Positions 6,778-15,406 of a DNA stretch of 27,264 nt are shown piece by piece; position 1 is the stretch's first letter; the number at the start of each line of letters is the position of its first letter. The DNA is from Clostridium sp. GTDB lineage: Bacteria > Bacillota > Clostridia > Lachnospirales > Lachnospiraceae. The stretch lies in assembly GCA_018377235.1 (NCBI GenBank), contig JAGZZT010000022.1, positions 1-27,264 on the forward strand, given 5' to 3'. The notes beneath the pieces are model-generated. The model saw only the letters and a list, made by a program, of their open reading frames with translations. It ran no database searches and was not told the origin of the DNA. The position numbers and the translations under genes are program-made.

Positions 6778-7442
6778 GTATGATGGAAATAACAATTCGT
6801 TCCATTCAGCACTATTTGTACTGTCCGCACCGTTGGGGACTCCTTGAAATTGATAAAGCATGGGCAGAAAATTTTTTTGTGACAAAAGCAAATCTGATGC
6901 ATGACCGTGTGCATGATCCAGAGCGGAGTTATACAGCAAGAGGAAAGCGGGTTTTTACTTCTGTGCCGGTATATAATGACCGTTATCAGCTCTATGGAAT
7001 TACAGATTGCCTGGAAGCGAGAGAGGACAGGCAGGGGATAACGCTTCCGAATCTCGAAGGCCGATATAAACTTACAATTGTAGAATATAAGCCAACGAAA
7101 CCGAAAGATGTGGAAGTGCGAGAGGATGACCGGATGCAGGTATTCGCGCAAAAGCTATGTGTAGATTATGTATTTGGCGGAAACTGTGAAGGTATGATTT
7201 ATTATGCGGATGTGAAAAAAAGAGTTGATTTGCATCTGCAGGAAAATTTTGCTGTATATGATGCCAAATTAAAAACTATATTAGAAGAAATGCGAGGATA
7301 TTTAAATGCAGGGAAAATACCTGCAATTCGAAAAGGACAGAAATGCAGCGGATGTTCTATGAAGGATCTGTGTATGCCGAATATTAAGCAAGTTAAAAGT
7401 ATTCAGGGTGAGATCGAAAAAATTGGGAGGACAGCGCTATGA
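6774..7442 (+). CDS. cas4: Cas4 RecB-like nuclease, adaptation
   Basis: Cas4 trims prespacers and helps choose those with a correct PAM, working with Cas1-Cas2. The 222-residue protein has the four cysteines of the Fe-S cluster, C17 in YLYCPHR and C191, C194 and C200 near the C terminus. It also has the RecB nuclease residues H43, D78 in GITDCLE, E104-x-K106 in VEYKP, and Q122. The start overlaps the cas7c stop (ATGA). Its own stop overlaps the cas1 ATG in the same way, so translation is coupled through the junctions. All catalytic residues look present, so it is probably active. Confidence 0.96.
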   Translation: MSMMEITIRSIQHYLYCPHRWGLLEIDKAWAENFFVTKANLMHDRVHDPERSYTARGKRVFTSVPVYNDRYQLYGITDCLEAREDRQGITLPNLEGRYKLTIVEYKPTKPKDVEVREDDRMQVFAQKLCVDYVFGGNCEGMIYYADVKKRVDLHLQENFAVYDAKLKTILEEMRGYLNAGKIPAIRKGQKCSGCSMKDLCMPNIKQVKSIQGEIEKIGRTAL

Positions 7443-8461
7443 GAAAATTGCTGAATACGGTATATGTGACAAATGAAATGGCGTACCTTACTCTGGACGG
7501 AGAGAATCTCGTCTGTAAAATAGAAGGGGAGACAAAACTGCGCATTCCATTTGAAAACATCGAAAATATCGTTTGTTTTAATTACATTGGCTGTTCTCCT
7601 GCCTTGATGGGAAAATGCGTCAGTAAGACGATACCGATCAATTTTATTTCTCCACAGGGAAAATTTCTTGCAAAAGTCTGTGGAGAAACGAAGGGAAATG
7701 TATTTCTCCGAGTGGCGCAGATTGATGTGTTTCGTAAATCAGGACTCATATTGGCACAGAATACAATGGCAGCAAAATTCAGCAACACACGTCAGCTTCT
7801 GCGCCGGACACTTCATGATAACGCAGCCTTGCGGGAAGATGAGGAAGTGAAGAAGACAATAGAAATTCTGACAGCAGGCATCGAGAAGGTTTATAGTACA
7901 AAATGTGTGGAAGAAATTATCGGTATTGAGGGATACTGTGCTCAGAGCTATTTCTCGGTGTTTAATAAGCTGATAACGAATCAGAAAGTTCCATTTACGT
8001 TTGAACTGCGCACGAAAAGACCGCCGCTTGATCCGGTAAATGCAGTTCTTTCATTTGTGTATACATTGGCTACGAGCGAATTTGCAGCAGCATTGGAAAC
8101 GGTAGGGCTGGACAGTTATATCGGCTATTGCCATACGTTGCGGAGCGGGCGTGTTTCTCTTGCCTGCGATATGGTAGAGGAAGTCCGCTGCATCGTGGAA
8201 CGTTTTGTCCTTACTCTTTTGAATCTGCGGATAATCGGAGAGAAGGATTTCGAAACACAGCTTTCTGGTGCCGTATGGCTGAATGAAGATGGGCGCAAAA
8301 AAGTACTGACAAAATGGCAGGAAAAAAAGCGTACGGATATGACGCATCCATATTTGAAGCAAAAGATTCCATTGGGTTTACTTCCCTACATACAAAGCAA
8401 TCTTTTGGCAAAGTATGTGCGTGGAGACATAGAAAGCTATCCATCGTTTCTTTTAAAGTAG
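7439..8461 (+). CDS. cas1: Cas1 integrase, type I-C
   Basis: Cas1 inserts new spacers at the leader end of the array together with Cas2. The 340-residue length matches I-C Cas1. The metal-binding residues are visible: E164 in GIEGYCAQSYF, H232 in GYCHTLRSGRVSLA, and D244/E247 in CDMVEEVR. The N-terminal beta-domain is intact. The start overlaps the end of cas4 by the usual ATGA junction. An intact integrase beside a leader and 24 identical repeats suggests recent or ongoing spacer uptake. Confidence 0.97.
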   Translation: MRKLLNTVYVTNEMAYLTLDGENLVCKIEGETKLRIPFENIENIVCFNYIGCSPALMGKCVSKTIPINFISPQGKFLAKVCGETKGNVFLRVAQIDVFRKSGLILAQNTMAAKFSNTRQLLRRTLHDNAALREDEEVKKTIEILTAGIEKVYSTKCVEEIIGIEGYCAQSYFSVFNKLITNQKVPFTFELRTKRPPLDPVNAVLSFVYTLATSEFAAALETVGLDSYIGYCHTLRSGRVSLACDMVEEVRCIVERFVLTLLNLRIIGEKDFETQLSGAVWLNEDGRKKVLTKWQEKKRTDMTHPYLKQKIPLGLLPYIQSNLLAKYVRGDIESYPSFLLK

Positions 8462-8470
8462 GTGATCCGT

Positions 8471-8761
8471 ATGATGGTGTTGATTAGTTACGATGTAAGC
8501 ACTGTGACTGCATCAGGAAGAACTCGTTTACGCAAAGTAGCGAAAGAATGTCAGAATCATGCGCAGCGTGTACAGAACTCTGTGTTTGAAGCAGATCTGG
8601 ATTATTCTTCTTTCCTTAAATTGAAGGATCGTCTGATTAAATTGATCAATCAAGAAGAAGACAGCCTGAGGTTTTATTATCTCGGAAATAACTGGGAAAA
8701 GCGAATTGAACATATTGGGGCGAAAAAAACGTACAATCCAGAGGGGGTAATCATCATTTAG
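8471..8761 (+). CDS. cas2: Cas2, adaptation partner of Cas1
   Basis: Cas2 bridges two Cas1 dimers in the integration complex. The 96-residue protein begins MMVLISYDVST, with the conserved Asp after the first beta-strand, and ends with the family's YNPEGVIII segment. The ATG at 8471 is chosen because AGGTGAT, overlapping the cas1 stop, ends about 5 bases upstream. A GTG at 8462 in frame would add three residues. It is the last gene of the operon, and the CRISPR leader starts right after it. Confidence 0.95.
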   Translation: MMVLISYDVSTVTASGRTRLRKVAKECQNHAQRVQNSVFEADLDYSSFLKLKDRLIKLINQEEDSLRFYYLGNNWEKRIEHIGAKKTYNPEGVIII

Positions 8762-8948
8762 CTTTTCTAATAGCTGTATAAATGAAATGATAGGAGAAGG
8801 TCAGGCAATGTAAAAACCTCGGAAGGTTCGCCCGAAAAAAGGGGTATTAGATATAGAATAAATCAATAAAATAAAGCAGATTTTAGGATGAAAAAGTCCG
8901 CTCCTCTATATGCAGGGAATGATTCGCTATTACATACTAAATGTAGCG
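8762..8948 (+). promoter_or_regulatory. CRISPR leader
   Basis: This 187-base AT-rich, non-coding stretch lies between cas2 and the first repeat, where new spacers are expected to enter. The opposite end of the array has the defective repeat, which confirms orientation. A small hairpin, AACCT-CGGA-AGGTT, is at 8815-8828. I see TATTAGATATAGAATA-like AT-rich sequence but no promoter I can assign with confidence. Confidence 0.75.
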
Positions 8949-10585
8949 GTCGCGCCCCGCGAGGGGCGTGTGAGTAGAAATATGTACGAAAAGTAATTCT
9001 TGAACTTCTCAACCTGTCGCGCCCCGCGAGGGGCGTGTGAGTAGAAATTTCTGCTTCTTCAAAGTTCTTGATTTCCAGAACTTGTCGCGCCCCGCGAGGG
9101 GCGTGTGAGTAGAAATTTCTGTCCTATACCGTTTTAAGCGTATAAGGGTGTCGCGCCCCGCGAGGGGCGTGTGAGTAGAAATATTCATTTGCAGGCGGTC
9201 TGCATTAACCCAGCCCGTCGCGCCCCGCGAGGGGCGTGTGAGTAGAAATATAATCATTCAGCCCGTGAAGACGTCGTGGAAAAGTGTCGCGCCCCGCGAG
9301 GGGCGTGTGAGTAGAAATCCATATTGTCTGGCACGTCTTCTTCCGTGACCGTGTCGCGCCCCGCGAGGGGCGTGTGAGTAGAAATGTTTTTGCCAGCGGT
9401 CTCTGCGACTGGCCGGTAAGTCGCGCCCCGCGAGGGGCGTGTGAGTAGAAATTTAAACGTGCCGCATGAGATCCGATCCGTGGCAAGTCGCGCCCCGCGA
9501 GGGGCGTGTGAGTAGAAATAGACGAGAAGATCACGGTTGAAGGCATGTTTACGTCGCGCCCCGCGAGGGGCGTGTGAGTAGAAATGATCGGGGGGAGGAC
9601 GAAGAGGGTGTACCGTTTGTCGCGCCCCGCGAGGGGCGTGTGAGTAGAAATGACATTATGGAGGACATCGACGGCGTGCTGGAGTATGTCGCGCCCCGCG
9701 AGGGGCGTGTGAGTAGAAATTTCATCACTCACCACAAACATGAATGACATACCTGTCGCGCCCCGCGAGGGGCGTGTGAGTAGAAATTATACACAGGATA
9801 GCGAGCTGGAGGTCTGGCAGGGTCGCGCCCCGCGAGGGGCGTGTGAGTAGAAATTGCCGCGTCTGTGGACTCCTGCGCGCGTGTAGCCAGTCGCGCCCCG
9901 CGAGGGGCGTGTGAGTAGAAATCGCTGTACGCGTTGCGGTGAGAAATACGAAAAGGTCGCGCCCCGCGAGGGGCGTGTGAGTAGAAATCCGTACCATTCG
10001 ATATCGATCGAAAGCTGACGCCGTCGCGCCCCGCGAGGGGCGTGTGAGTAGAAATAGCAGGTTAGATTATGATCTTCCGATTATCAACGTCGCGCCCCGC
10101 GAGGGGCGTGTGAGTAGAAATCTTACCAAATTGAAAGAAGAACGTGCCGCTAGGGGTCGCGCCCCGCGAGGGGCGTGTGAGTAGAAATCTGGACGTTCCT
10201 GCAACGGGAGAAGCTGGTGGAGTCGCGCCCCGCGAGGGGCGTGTGAGTAGAAATAACAGAGGAGGAGCAACATGCCATTTTATTCCAGTCGCGCCCCGCG
10301 AGGGGCGTGTGAGTAGAAATCAGAACATCCTGTATATCAATTTCCACGGAAAAGTCGCGCCCCGCGAGGGGCGTGTGAGTAGAAATAGAAAAAGTAGATT
10401 TTGTAATTCCAGTTTCCTTTGTCGCGCCCCGCGAGGGGCGTGTGAGTAGAAATGAGGCTATGGGAATTGTAACAGAGGACCTAAACATTGTCGCGCCCCG
10501 CGAGGGGCGTGTGAGTAGAAATTGAAAAGCGCAGTAGGGAATATATCGCAGAATATGTCGCGCCCCGCGAGGGGCGTGTAGAAAT
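8949..10585 (+). CRISPR. Type I-C CRISPR array, 25 repeats and 24 spacers
   Basis: The 33-nt repeat starts GTCGCGCCCC and ends GTGAGTAGAAAT, with a GCGCCCC / GGGGCG(T) hairpin around GCGA. By position, 25 copies are present, from 8949 to 10557. The first 24 read as identical. The last (10557-10585) lacks 4 bases (GTGA or TGAG) before TAGAAAT, marking the leader-distal end. The 24 spacers are 33-36 bases, mostly 33-34. Cas5c would cut below the hairpin and leave an 11-base handle ending in GAAAT. No spacer shows a long match to this window. Spacer 2 contains an AAGTTCT / AGAACTT inverted repeat, and several spacers read as open coding frames, as expected of phage or plasmid origins. Confidence 0.98.
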
Positions 10586-10605
10586 TTTTATATATCACTG
10601 TCAGT

Positions 10606-10710
10606 ATGCGACCTCTAATGTATGAATTGAGTCATTTCCTGGTTAAGAGAGAGTGGTTGAAGAGATTGGAAACCTGTGATTATGAAAAATTGTACCGTAA
10701 GTTCCAATAG
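10606..10710 (+). CDS. Short open frame after the array, possible gene remnant, 34 aa
   Basis: ATG at 10606 opens 34 codons ending in TAG, rich in charged and aromatic residues (it contains KREWLKRLETCDYEKLYRKF). The composition is protein-like, but no ribosome binding site precedes it and I recognise no family. It may be the tail of a gene destroyed when the CRISPR island formed, or chance. The rest of 10586-11094 holds only the hairpins listed below. Confidence 0.2.
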   Translation: MRPLMYELSHFLVKREWLKRLETCDYEKLYRKFQ

Positions 10711-10831
10711 CATGAATTGAAACTGGCAGGCGAAGGGGAGAAAAAATTCAGTTTAAATAGTTCAGAGTTATGTGGCTTCATAAGATTTGGACAGAGGGCA
10801 GATATCTCTTTGTTGCTACGGTATTAAACCT

Positions 10832-10885
10832 AAAACGGATGGTAATAACTGTTTGATTACAGCCCATACCTATCCGTTTTTCTTA
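10832..10885 (+). terminator. Terminator-like hairpin downstream of the CRISPR array
   Basis: AAAACGGAT (10832-10840) plus GGT pairs with ACC plus ATCCGTTTT (10868-10880) with a one-base bulge. A smaller CTGT/ACAG stem is inside the loop and TTTTTCTT follows. It is suited to ending pre-crRNA transcription, although it lies about 250 bases beyond the last repeat. Confidence 0.5.
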
Positions 10886-10958
10886 AATATCAAGTCTTAT
10901 CCAGTACAATGTGGGAAAAAATGAGTTTGCCAACAGTTTCATTTTGTGATATTTCCTC

Positions 10959-11009
10959 TTTATAGGGTAACAATAAGTCATCGGTTCAGCCGATAATCTT
11001 CCCTATAAA
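10959..11009. repeat. Nested inverted repeat between the array and purC
   Basis: The outer arms TTTATAGGG (10959-10967) and CCCTATAAA (11001-11009) are perfectly complementary. Within them, ATCGG (10980-10984) and CCGAT (10990-10994) form a second stem. The nested structure suggests an RNA fold or the scar of a small mobile element. There is no T-run directly after it on the plus strand. Confidence 0.45.
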
Positions 11010-11021
11010 ATAAAAAAACGA

Positions 11022-11056
11022 GGGTGCATGATTAAAAAATCATACACCCCAACATT
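11022..11056. terminator. Bidirectional terminator between the CRISPR island and purC
   Basis: GGGTGCATGATT (11022-11033) and AATCATACACCC (11038-11049) form a 12-bp stem with one mismatch and an AAAA loop. A T-run follows on the plus strand (11054-11060) and an A-rich run precedes it (11010-11018), so it can end purC transcription on the minus strand and read-through from the array side. Confidence 0.8.
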
Positions 11057-11094
11057 TTTTGTAGAACCGTTCTTTATCTGGATAGTTATTTGGT

Positions 11095-11958
11095 TTATGC
11101 TAACTTCTCCCCTGTCAGCATCTCATAGCTCTGCAGGTATTTGTCAATGGTTTTCTCCACGATTTCCTCTGGAAGTGTCCAGTTATTGCCTGGATTGGCG
11201 GTGAGCCAGTCGCGGGCGAACTGCTTGTCAAAGGACGGCTGGCCATGGCCTGGCTCGTATCCGTCTGCCGGCCAGAAACGGGAGCTGTCTGGAGTCAGCA
11301 TCTCGTCTCCCAGAACGATATTGCCATTTTCATCTAAACCAAATTCAAATTTGGTGTCTGCGATGATGATGCCGCGGCTTAAAGCATAATCAGCACATTT
11401 TTTATAGAGAGCGATGGTGTAGTCGCGAAGCTTTGCGGCATATTCCTCGCCTTTTCCAGGGAAGTATTTTTCCAGGTGGGCAATGCTCTGCTCGTAGGAA
11501 ATATTTTCATCATGGTCTCCTATTTCTGCCTTGGTGGAAGGTGTGTAAATCGGCTCAGGGAGCTTGTCAGATTCTTTTAAGCCTTCAGGAAGCTTAATTC
11601 CGCAGACAGTGCCGTTTTTTTGATAGCTTGCCCAGCCGCTTCCTGTAATATAGCCGCGTACAATGCACTCGATAGGCAGCATCTGAAGCTTTTTGCACAT
11701 CATGCTGTTTCCGTCAAACTGAGGCTGCTGGAAGAATTCCGGCATATCCTTAACGTCAGCAGAGATCATATGGTTAGGAAGGATGTCCTTTGTTAAATCA
11801 AACCAGAACTTGGACATCTGAGTCAGCACGGTTCCCTTTTTTGTCACAATATTGTTCAGGATTACATCGAAGCAGCTGATACGGTCAGTTGCAACCATAA
11901 TTAAGCTGTCGCCGTTGTCATAAATTTCGCGGACCTTTCCTTCTTTGATCGGTTTCAT
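11095..11958 (-). CDS. purC: SAICAR synthetase (phosphoribosylaminoimidazole-succinocarboxamide synthase)
   Basis: PurC joins aspartate to CAIR, using ATP, in de novo purine synthesis. The 287-residue protein has the N-terminal nucleotide-binding segment EGKVREIYDNGDSLIMVATD at 6-25, followed by DRISCFDV. It also has IECIVRGYITGSGW at 96-109 and the substrate loop STKAEIGDHDENI at 141-153. It is somewhat longer than the roughly 240-residue Bacillus form and fits the longer PurC subgroup. The ATG at 11958 has GAGG about 9 bases upstream on the minus strand. It appears to stand alone, with a promoter at about 11996-12023 and a terminator at 11022-11056, rather than lying in a pur operon here. 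Confidence 0.95.
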   Translation of the reverse strand: MKPIKEGKVREIYDNGDSLIMVATDRISCFDVILNNIVTKKGTVLTQMSKFWFDLTKDILPNHMISADVKDMPEFFQQPQFDGNSMMCKKLQMLPIECIVRGYITGSGWASYQKNGTVCGIKLPEGLKESDKLPEPIYTPSTKAEIGDHDENISYEQSIAHLEKYFPGKGEEYAAKLRDYTIALYKKCADYALSRGIIIADTKFEFGLDENGNIVLGDEMLTPDSSRFWPADGYEPGHGQPSFDKQFARDWLTANPGNNWTLPEEIVEKTIDKYLQSYEMLTGEKLA

Positions 11959-11995
11959 TTCGCATACCTCGCTATCTTTGTTTTTATAAGTATCA

Positions 11996-12023
11996 TATAT
12001 AATAGATAAGCAGACTTTCTCAA
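11996..12023 (-). promoter_or_regulatory. Probable purC promoter
   Basis: On the minus strand TTGAGA (12023-12018) and TATATA (12001-11996) are 16 bases apart, about 40 bases ahead of the purC start. The -35 is good, the -10 and spacing are acceptable. I see no PurR box or guanine riboswitch in the leader. Confidence 0.45.
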
Positions 12024-12158
12024 AAAAAGCAATAGTTTTTTTGAAATTTCCCTATATTTTTTGAAAGACTCCTGTGTTTTGCAGGGAAACTAATTTCTAT
12101 ATATAAGTAATACTTATTAAATGTCTGATAAATGTTTGTCAAACAGCCTTGTTCCAAA

Positions 12159-12172
12159 GGCATCTGGATGCC
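12159..12172. terminator. Weak hairpin after the rRNA methyltransferase gene
   Basis: GGCAT-CTGG-ATGCC forms a 5-bp stem about 50 bases beyond the stop on the minus strand, followed by only TTT. It may contribute to termination but is far from a strong terminator. A TGTTTG-T-CAAACA palindrome lies at 12133-12145. Confidence 0.25.
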
Positions 12173-12222
12173 GCCCGGACAGAAGCACTGGAAGCACTCA
12201 GACAGTTTCCTGTGCTGCAGAG

Positions 12223-13428
12223 CTATTTCTCGTCGCACACCTGGAAGATATAAAATTTCAGATAATAGGATTCGTCTGCAGCCCATAAAATTGGATGATC
12301 GGCAGCCTGGGTTCTGTACTCTACCTGCCTGAGCCGTTTGTGGACGTTTCCAGCTGCCTCGCGGATGGTTTTTGTAAACAGCTCCGGCGTCATAAAGTGG
12401 GAGCAGGAGCAGGTGGCCAGGTATCCGCCATCTTTTACCAGCTTCATGCCTCTCAGGTTGATTTCCCGGTAGCCCTTAACTGCGTTTTTTACAGAGTTTC
12501 TGGACTTTGTGAAGGCAGGGGGATCCAGAATCACTACATCAAATTTTTCACCTTTTTGTTCCAGCTCAGGAAGCAGCTCGAATACATCGGCGCACAGGAA
12601 GGAAACGCGGCCGGAAAGGCCGTTTAACTCAGCGTTTTCCCTGGCCTGGCTGACACCCAGCTCAGAGGCGTCCACACCTAACACCTCCTTTGCCCCTGCG
12701 ATTCCTGCATTGAGAGCAAAGGATCCAGTATGGGTGAAGCAGTCCAGGACACGTTTTCCGGGACAGAGTTTCTGAATAGCCAGGCGGTTGTATTTCTGAT
12801 CCAGGAAGAAACCAGTTTTCTGCCCGTCTTTTACGTCTACCAGGTAGCGGACGCCGTTTTCCACGATTTCTACCTTTGTGTCGAAGGGTTCTCCAATAAA
12901 CCCCTTGGTTCTGTCCATTCCCTCCTGCAGGCGTACCTTGGCATCGCTGCGCTCATAAACGCCGCGGATGACAATTCCGTCCTCAGCCAGAATCTGTTTT
13001 AAAAGCTCTACAATGGTAAGCTTCATTCGGTCAATGCCCAGAGCCAGGGATTCTACTACCAGAACGTCGGAAAATTTGTCAATGACAAGGCCGGGCAGGA
13101 AATCGGCCTCCCCGAAAATGACGCGGCAGCTGGAAATGTCGCCCACTGCCTTTCTGTACTCCCAGGCGTTTCGGATCCGCATTTCCAGGAACGCGTCGTC
13201 AATGACCGCGTCCTTTTTCCGGGACATCATACGCACTGTGATTTTGGAGCGTGTGTTGATAAAGCCGTATCCCAGACAGTAGCCGTCGAAGTCGCAGACC
13301 ATTACCATGTCTCCGTTCTCGAAGCTGCCTTCAATCCGGTCGATTTCATTGTCATAAACCCATGCGCCTCCTGCCTTTAAGGCTCTGGCGCCTCCTTTTT
13401 TAATATGTACAACTGCATTTGTATTCAC
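12223..13428 (-). CDS. Class I SAM-dependent rRNA (cytosine) methyltransferase, RlmI-like
   Basis: Proteins of this type methylate a cytosine C5 in 23S rRNA. The 401-residue protein has an N-terminal PUA RNA-binding domain (about 5-70), a linker domain, and a Rossmann methyltransferase from about 185. SAM motif I is VLDCFTHTGSFALNAG at 227-242. The motif IV equivalent ILDPPAF is at 300-306. C340-S-C342 in ATCSCSH is the likely catalytic cysteine region. The start is GTG at 13428, with GAGGAGAG about 11 bases upstream on the minus strand. It may be read from a promoter at 13512-13539. The exact target nucleotide in this organism is not known, so I give no symbol. Confidence 0.9.
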   Translation of the reverse strand: MNTNAVVHIKKGGARALKAGGAWVYDNEIDRIEGSFENGDMVMVCDFDGYCLGYGFINTRSKITVRMMSRKKDAVIDDAFLEMRIRNAWEYRKAVGDISSCRVIFGEADFLPGLVIDKFSDVLVVESLALGIDRMKLTIVELLKQILAEDGIVIRGVYERSDAKVRLQEGMDRTKGFIGEPFDTKVEIVENGVRYLVDVKDGQKTGFFLDQKYNRLAIQKLCPGKRVLDCFTHTGSFALNAGIAGAKEVLGVDASELGVSQARENAELNGLSGRVSFLCADVFELLPELEQKGEKFDVVILDPPAFTKSRNSVKNAVKGYREINLRGMKLVKDGGYLATCSCSHFMTPELFTKTIREAAGNVHKRLRQVEYRTQAADHPILWAADESYYLKFYIFQVCDEK

Positions 13429-13511
13429 TGTGAATGTTCTCTCCTCTCTGTTGGAAAAGACTGCAGGGCTGTTTTATGTGCCTGTGCAGACTGGCTGGGA
13501 TGCCTATGCAC

Positions 13512-13539
13512 AGTATAACAGATAGAGAACCTTCAGAAA
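13512..13539 (-). promoter_or_regulatory. Possible promoter for the rRNA methyltransferase gene
   Basis: On the minus strand TTTCTG (13539-13534) precedes TATACT (13517-13512) by 16 bases, with TG just before the -10 on that strand (TGTTATACT). The -35 is weak. The plus-strand promoter for the divergent protease gene could not be placed with confidence. Confidence 0.35.
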
Positions 13540-13666
13540 ACACAATTTCATTATAAAATTTTCACATTTCCATCACAAATCGCTGATAAACTATGACTGT
13601 AAACAAAGAAGAGACAGCATAAGGTGTTACGAAGGATAGATGAAACAACAGGAAGGAGCAGCTGTT

Positions 13667-15199
13667 ATGTATAACGATAAAGATTGGGAGAAAAATCACG
13701 AACCATTTAATGGGGAAAATGACGTGGATATCACGGAAGGCTCCTATGTGGACGGCGTCCACACAGGACAGCCAGATACCGAGCCGAGAAAAAGCCGCCG
13801 TATGTATGGCCAGATTGGACGTTCATCAGAAGGAAACACAGGATATGGAACATACCAGTATGGAGGCAGTCAGAGCCAGGAAGGACAGTATGGAAGCAGC
13901 CGGCAGAAAGAAGAACGCAGCGGGAATCCGGAAAATGGAGATTCCTTCCACAGAGGCGAAAAGAAAGGAAATCGTCTGGTCAGAAAGGCAGCTGGGATCG
14001 CGGCGGCCGGACTGCTGTTTGGATGCGTAGCAGGAGGGACGATGACAGGTATTCATTACCTGTCAGGAGGAAGGCAGGCAGAACAGTCTGAGATAGCAGC
14101 CGAGGCCGCCACAGAGGCGCCGCAGCTGGGGACTCAGTCCCAGACAGGAAACGGCGCTGTAATTCAGGCCAGTACAGGCAACGATGTGTCTGCCATTGTA
14201 GAAAAGGCTATGCCATCTGTAGTAGCCATTAATAATAAAACTCTTTATACAACAGAAGACTGGTTTTTTGGAACCCAGCAGTATGAGGCGTCCAGCGCTG
14301 GCTCCGGAATTATTGTTGGAAAGAGCGATACAGAGCTTTTGATTGTGACAAACAGCCATGTAATTGCAAATGCAGAGGAGATGAATGTAACCTTTATTGA
14401 TGGAAGTTCTTCAGCAGCGGCACTAAAGGGAACGGATGTGGATGCAGATTTGGCGGTGATTGCTGTTCAGTTAAGCGATATTCCGGCGGAGACACTGTCC
14501 CAGATAAAGGTGGCCACTATGGGAGATTCCGACAGCTTAAAGCTTGGAAATGGTGTAATTGCCATTGGAAATGCCCTGGGTGAGGGTCAGTCTGTCACAG
14601 TGGGGTATATCAGCGCTCTCAATAAAGAGGTGGATATTGAAGGTGTAACAAAAAATTTGATTCAGGTGGATGCGGCTATTAATCCTGGAAACAGCGGCGG
14701 AGCGCTTCTGGATATGAATGGAAATCTCATTGGAATCAATGAAGCTAAGATGGCCAGTACAGAGGTAGAAGGTGTAGGTTATGCCATTCCTATTTCTTAC
14801 GCCAGGGATATTATTGATGATCTGATGACAAAGACTACCAAGGTAGCAGTAGCAGAGGAGGAACAGGGCTATCTGGGAATTCAGATTCAGGATATCAACA
14901 GCCAGATGGCCAAGGCTTATGGAATGCCGGAAGGAATTTATGTTTATAAGATTGTGGAAGGCCAGGCGGCAGATGGATCCGACCTGCGTGAGCGAGATAT
15001 TATTACTAAGGTAAACGGTGAGACAGTGAGAACGGCAGAGGATCTGCAGAAAATGCTGACTTACTATAAGGGAGGCGAGACGGTGACTTTGACCGTGCAG
15101 TCCTTAGACAATGGCTCTTACGCTGAGAGAGAGGTTCAGGTAACTCTGGGCTACAGAAAAGACGCTGAGAAGAGCCTGCAGCAGGAGCAGAAGAGATAA
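13667..15199 (+). CDS. htrA: HtrA/DegP-like membrane-anchored serine protease with one PDZ domain
   Basis: This is an envelope quality-control protease. The 510-residue protein has a long hydrophilic cytoplasmic N-terminal region (about 1-105, rich in Gly, Ser, Gln and charged residues) and one transmembrane segment (about 110-132). An Ala/Glu/Gln-rich linker leads to a trypsin-like domain with H231 in TNSHVI, D261 in DADLAVI and S343 in NPGNSGGALL. One PDZ domain (about 390-485) follows. The catalytic triad is complete. ATG 13667 is preferred because AGGAAGGAG lies 8 bases upstream. An in-frame ATG at 13640 with AAGGA would add nine residues. It is followed by its own terminator at 15218-15277, so it is probably monocistronic. 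Confidence 0.93.
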   Translation: MYNDKDWEKNHEPFNGENDVDITEGSYVDGVHTGQPDTEPRKSRRMYGQIGRSSEGNTGYGTYQYGGSQSQEGQYGSSRQKEERSGNPENGDSFHRGEKKGNRLVRKAAGIAAAGLLFGCVAGGTMTGIHYLSGGRQAEQSEIAAEAATEAPQLGTQSQTGNGAVIQASTGNDVSAIVEKAMPSVVAINNKTLYTTEDWFFGTQQYEASSAGSGIIVGKSDTELLIVTNSHVIANAEEMNVTFIDGSSSAAALKGTDVDADLAVIAVQLSDIPAETLSQIKVATMGDSDSLKLGNGVIAIGNALGEGQSVTVGYISALNKEVDIEGVTKNLIQVDAAINPGNSGGALLDMNGNLIGINEAKMASTEVEGVGYAIPISYARDIIDDLMTKTTKVAVAEEEQGYLGIQIQDINSQMAKAYGMPEGIYVYKIVEGQAADGSDLRERDIITKVNGETVRTAEDLQKMLTYYKGGETVTLTVQSLDNGSYAEREVQVTLGYRKDAEKSLQQEQKR

Positions 15200-15217
15200 G
15201 AGATAAAATGATGAAGA

Positions 15218-15277
15218 AAGAAAAGAAATTTTTCGGTAACTTCCAGATGGAATAGGGGAAATTTCTTTTCTTCTTTT
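15218..15277 (+). terminator. Terminator after htrA
   Basis: AAGAAAAGAAATTT (15218-15231) and AAATTTCTTTTCTT (15259-15272) are perfectly complementary over 14 bp around a 27-base loop, with CTTTT following. The stem is AT-rich, so efficiency is uncertain. Confidence 0.55.
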
Positions 15278-15307
15278 ATATTTCCTGTATTCGGAGCAGA
15301 CGCAGGA

Positions 15308-15336
15308 TTGCTAAGACACTGAAAATATAGTATGAT
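15308..15336 (+). promoter_or_regulatory. Promoter for the ClpX-like gene
   Basis: TTGCTA (15308-15313) and TATGAT (15331-15336) are 17 bases apart. The -10 lies inside an inverted repeat, GAAAATAT (15321-15328) and ATATTTTC (15335-15342), which could be an operator overlapping the promoter. Confidence 0.6.
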
Positions 15337-15406
15337 ATTTTCATGCAGCTTTTGCAGAAGACAGCTGGAGAGAAATGTCTGAGACGGCTGAGAAAGGGAG
15401 AGCGAT

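Noticed and set aside
8762..8948. Possible small gene in the CRISPR leader
   Set aside because: No frame with a ribosome binding site and protein-like content; position and composition fit a leader.
9009..10488. Several minus-strand frames with repeated THTPLAGRD and a plus-strand frame with repeated VAPREGRVSRN
   Set aside because: They are translations of the CRISPR repeat, whose 33-nt length keeps the frame open; not genes.
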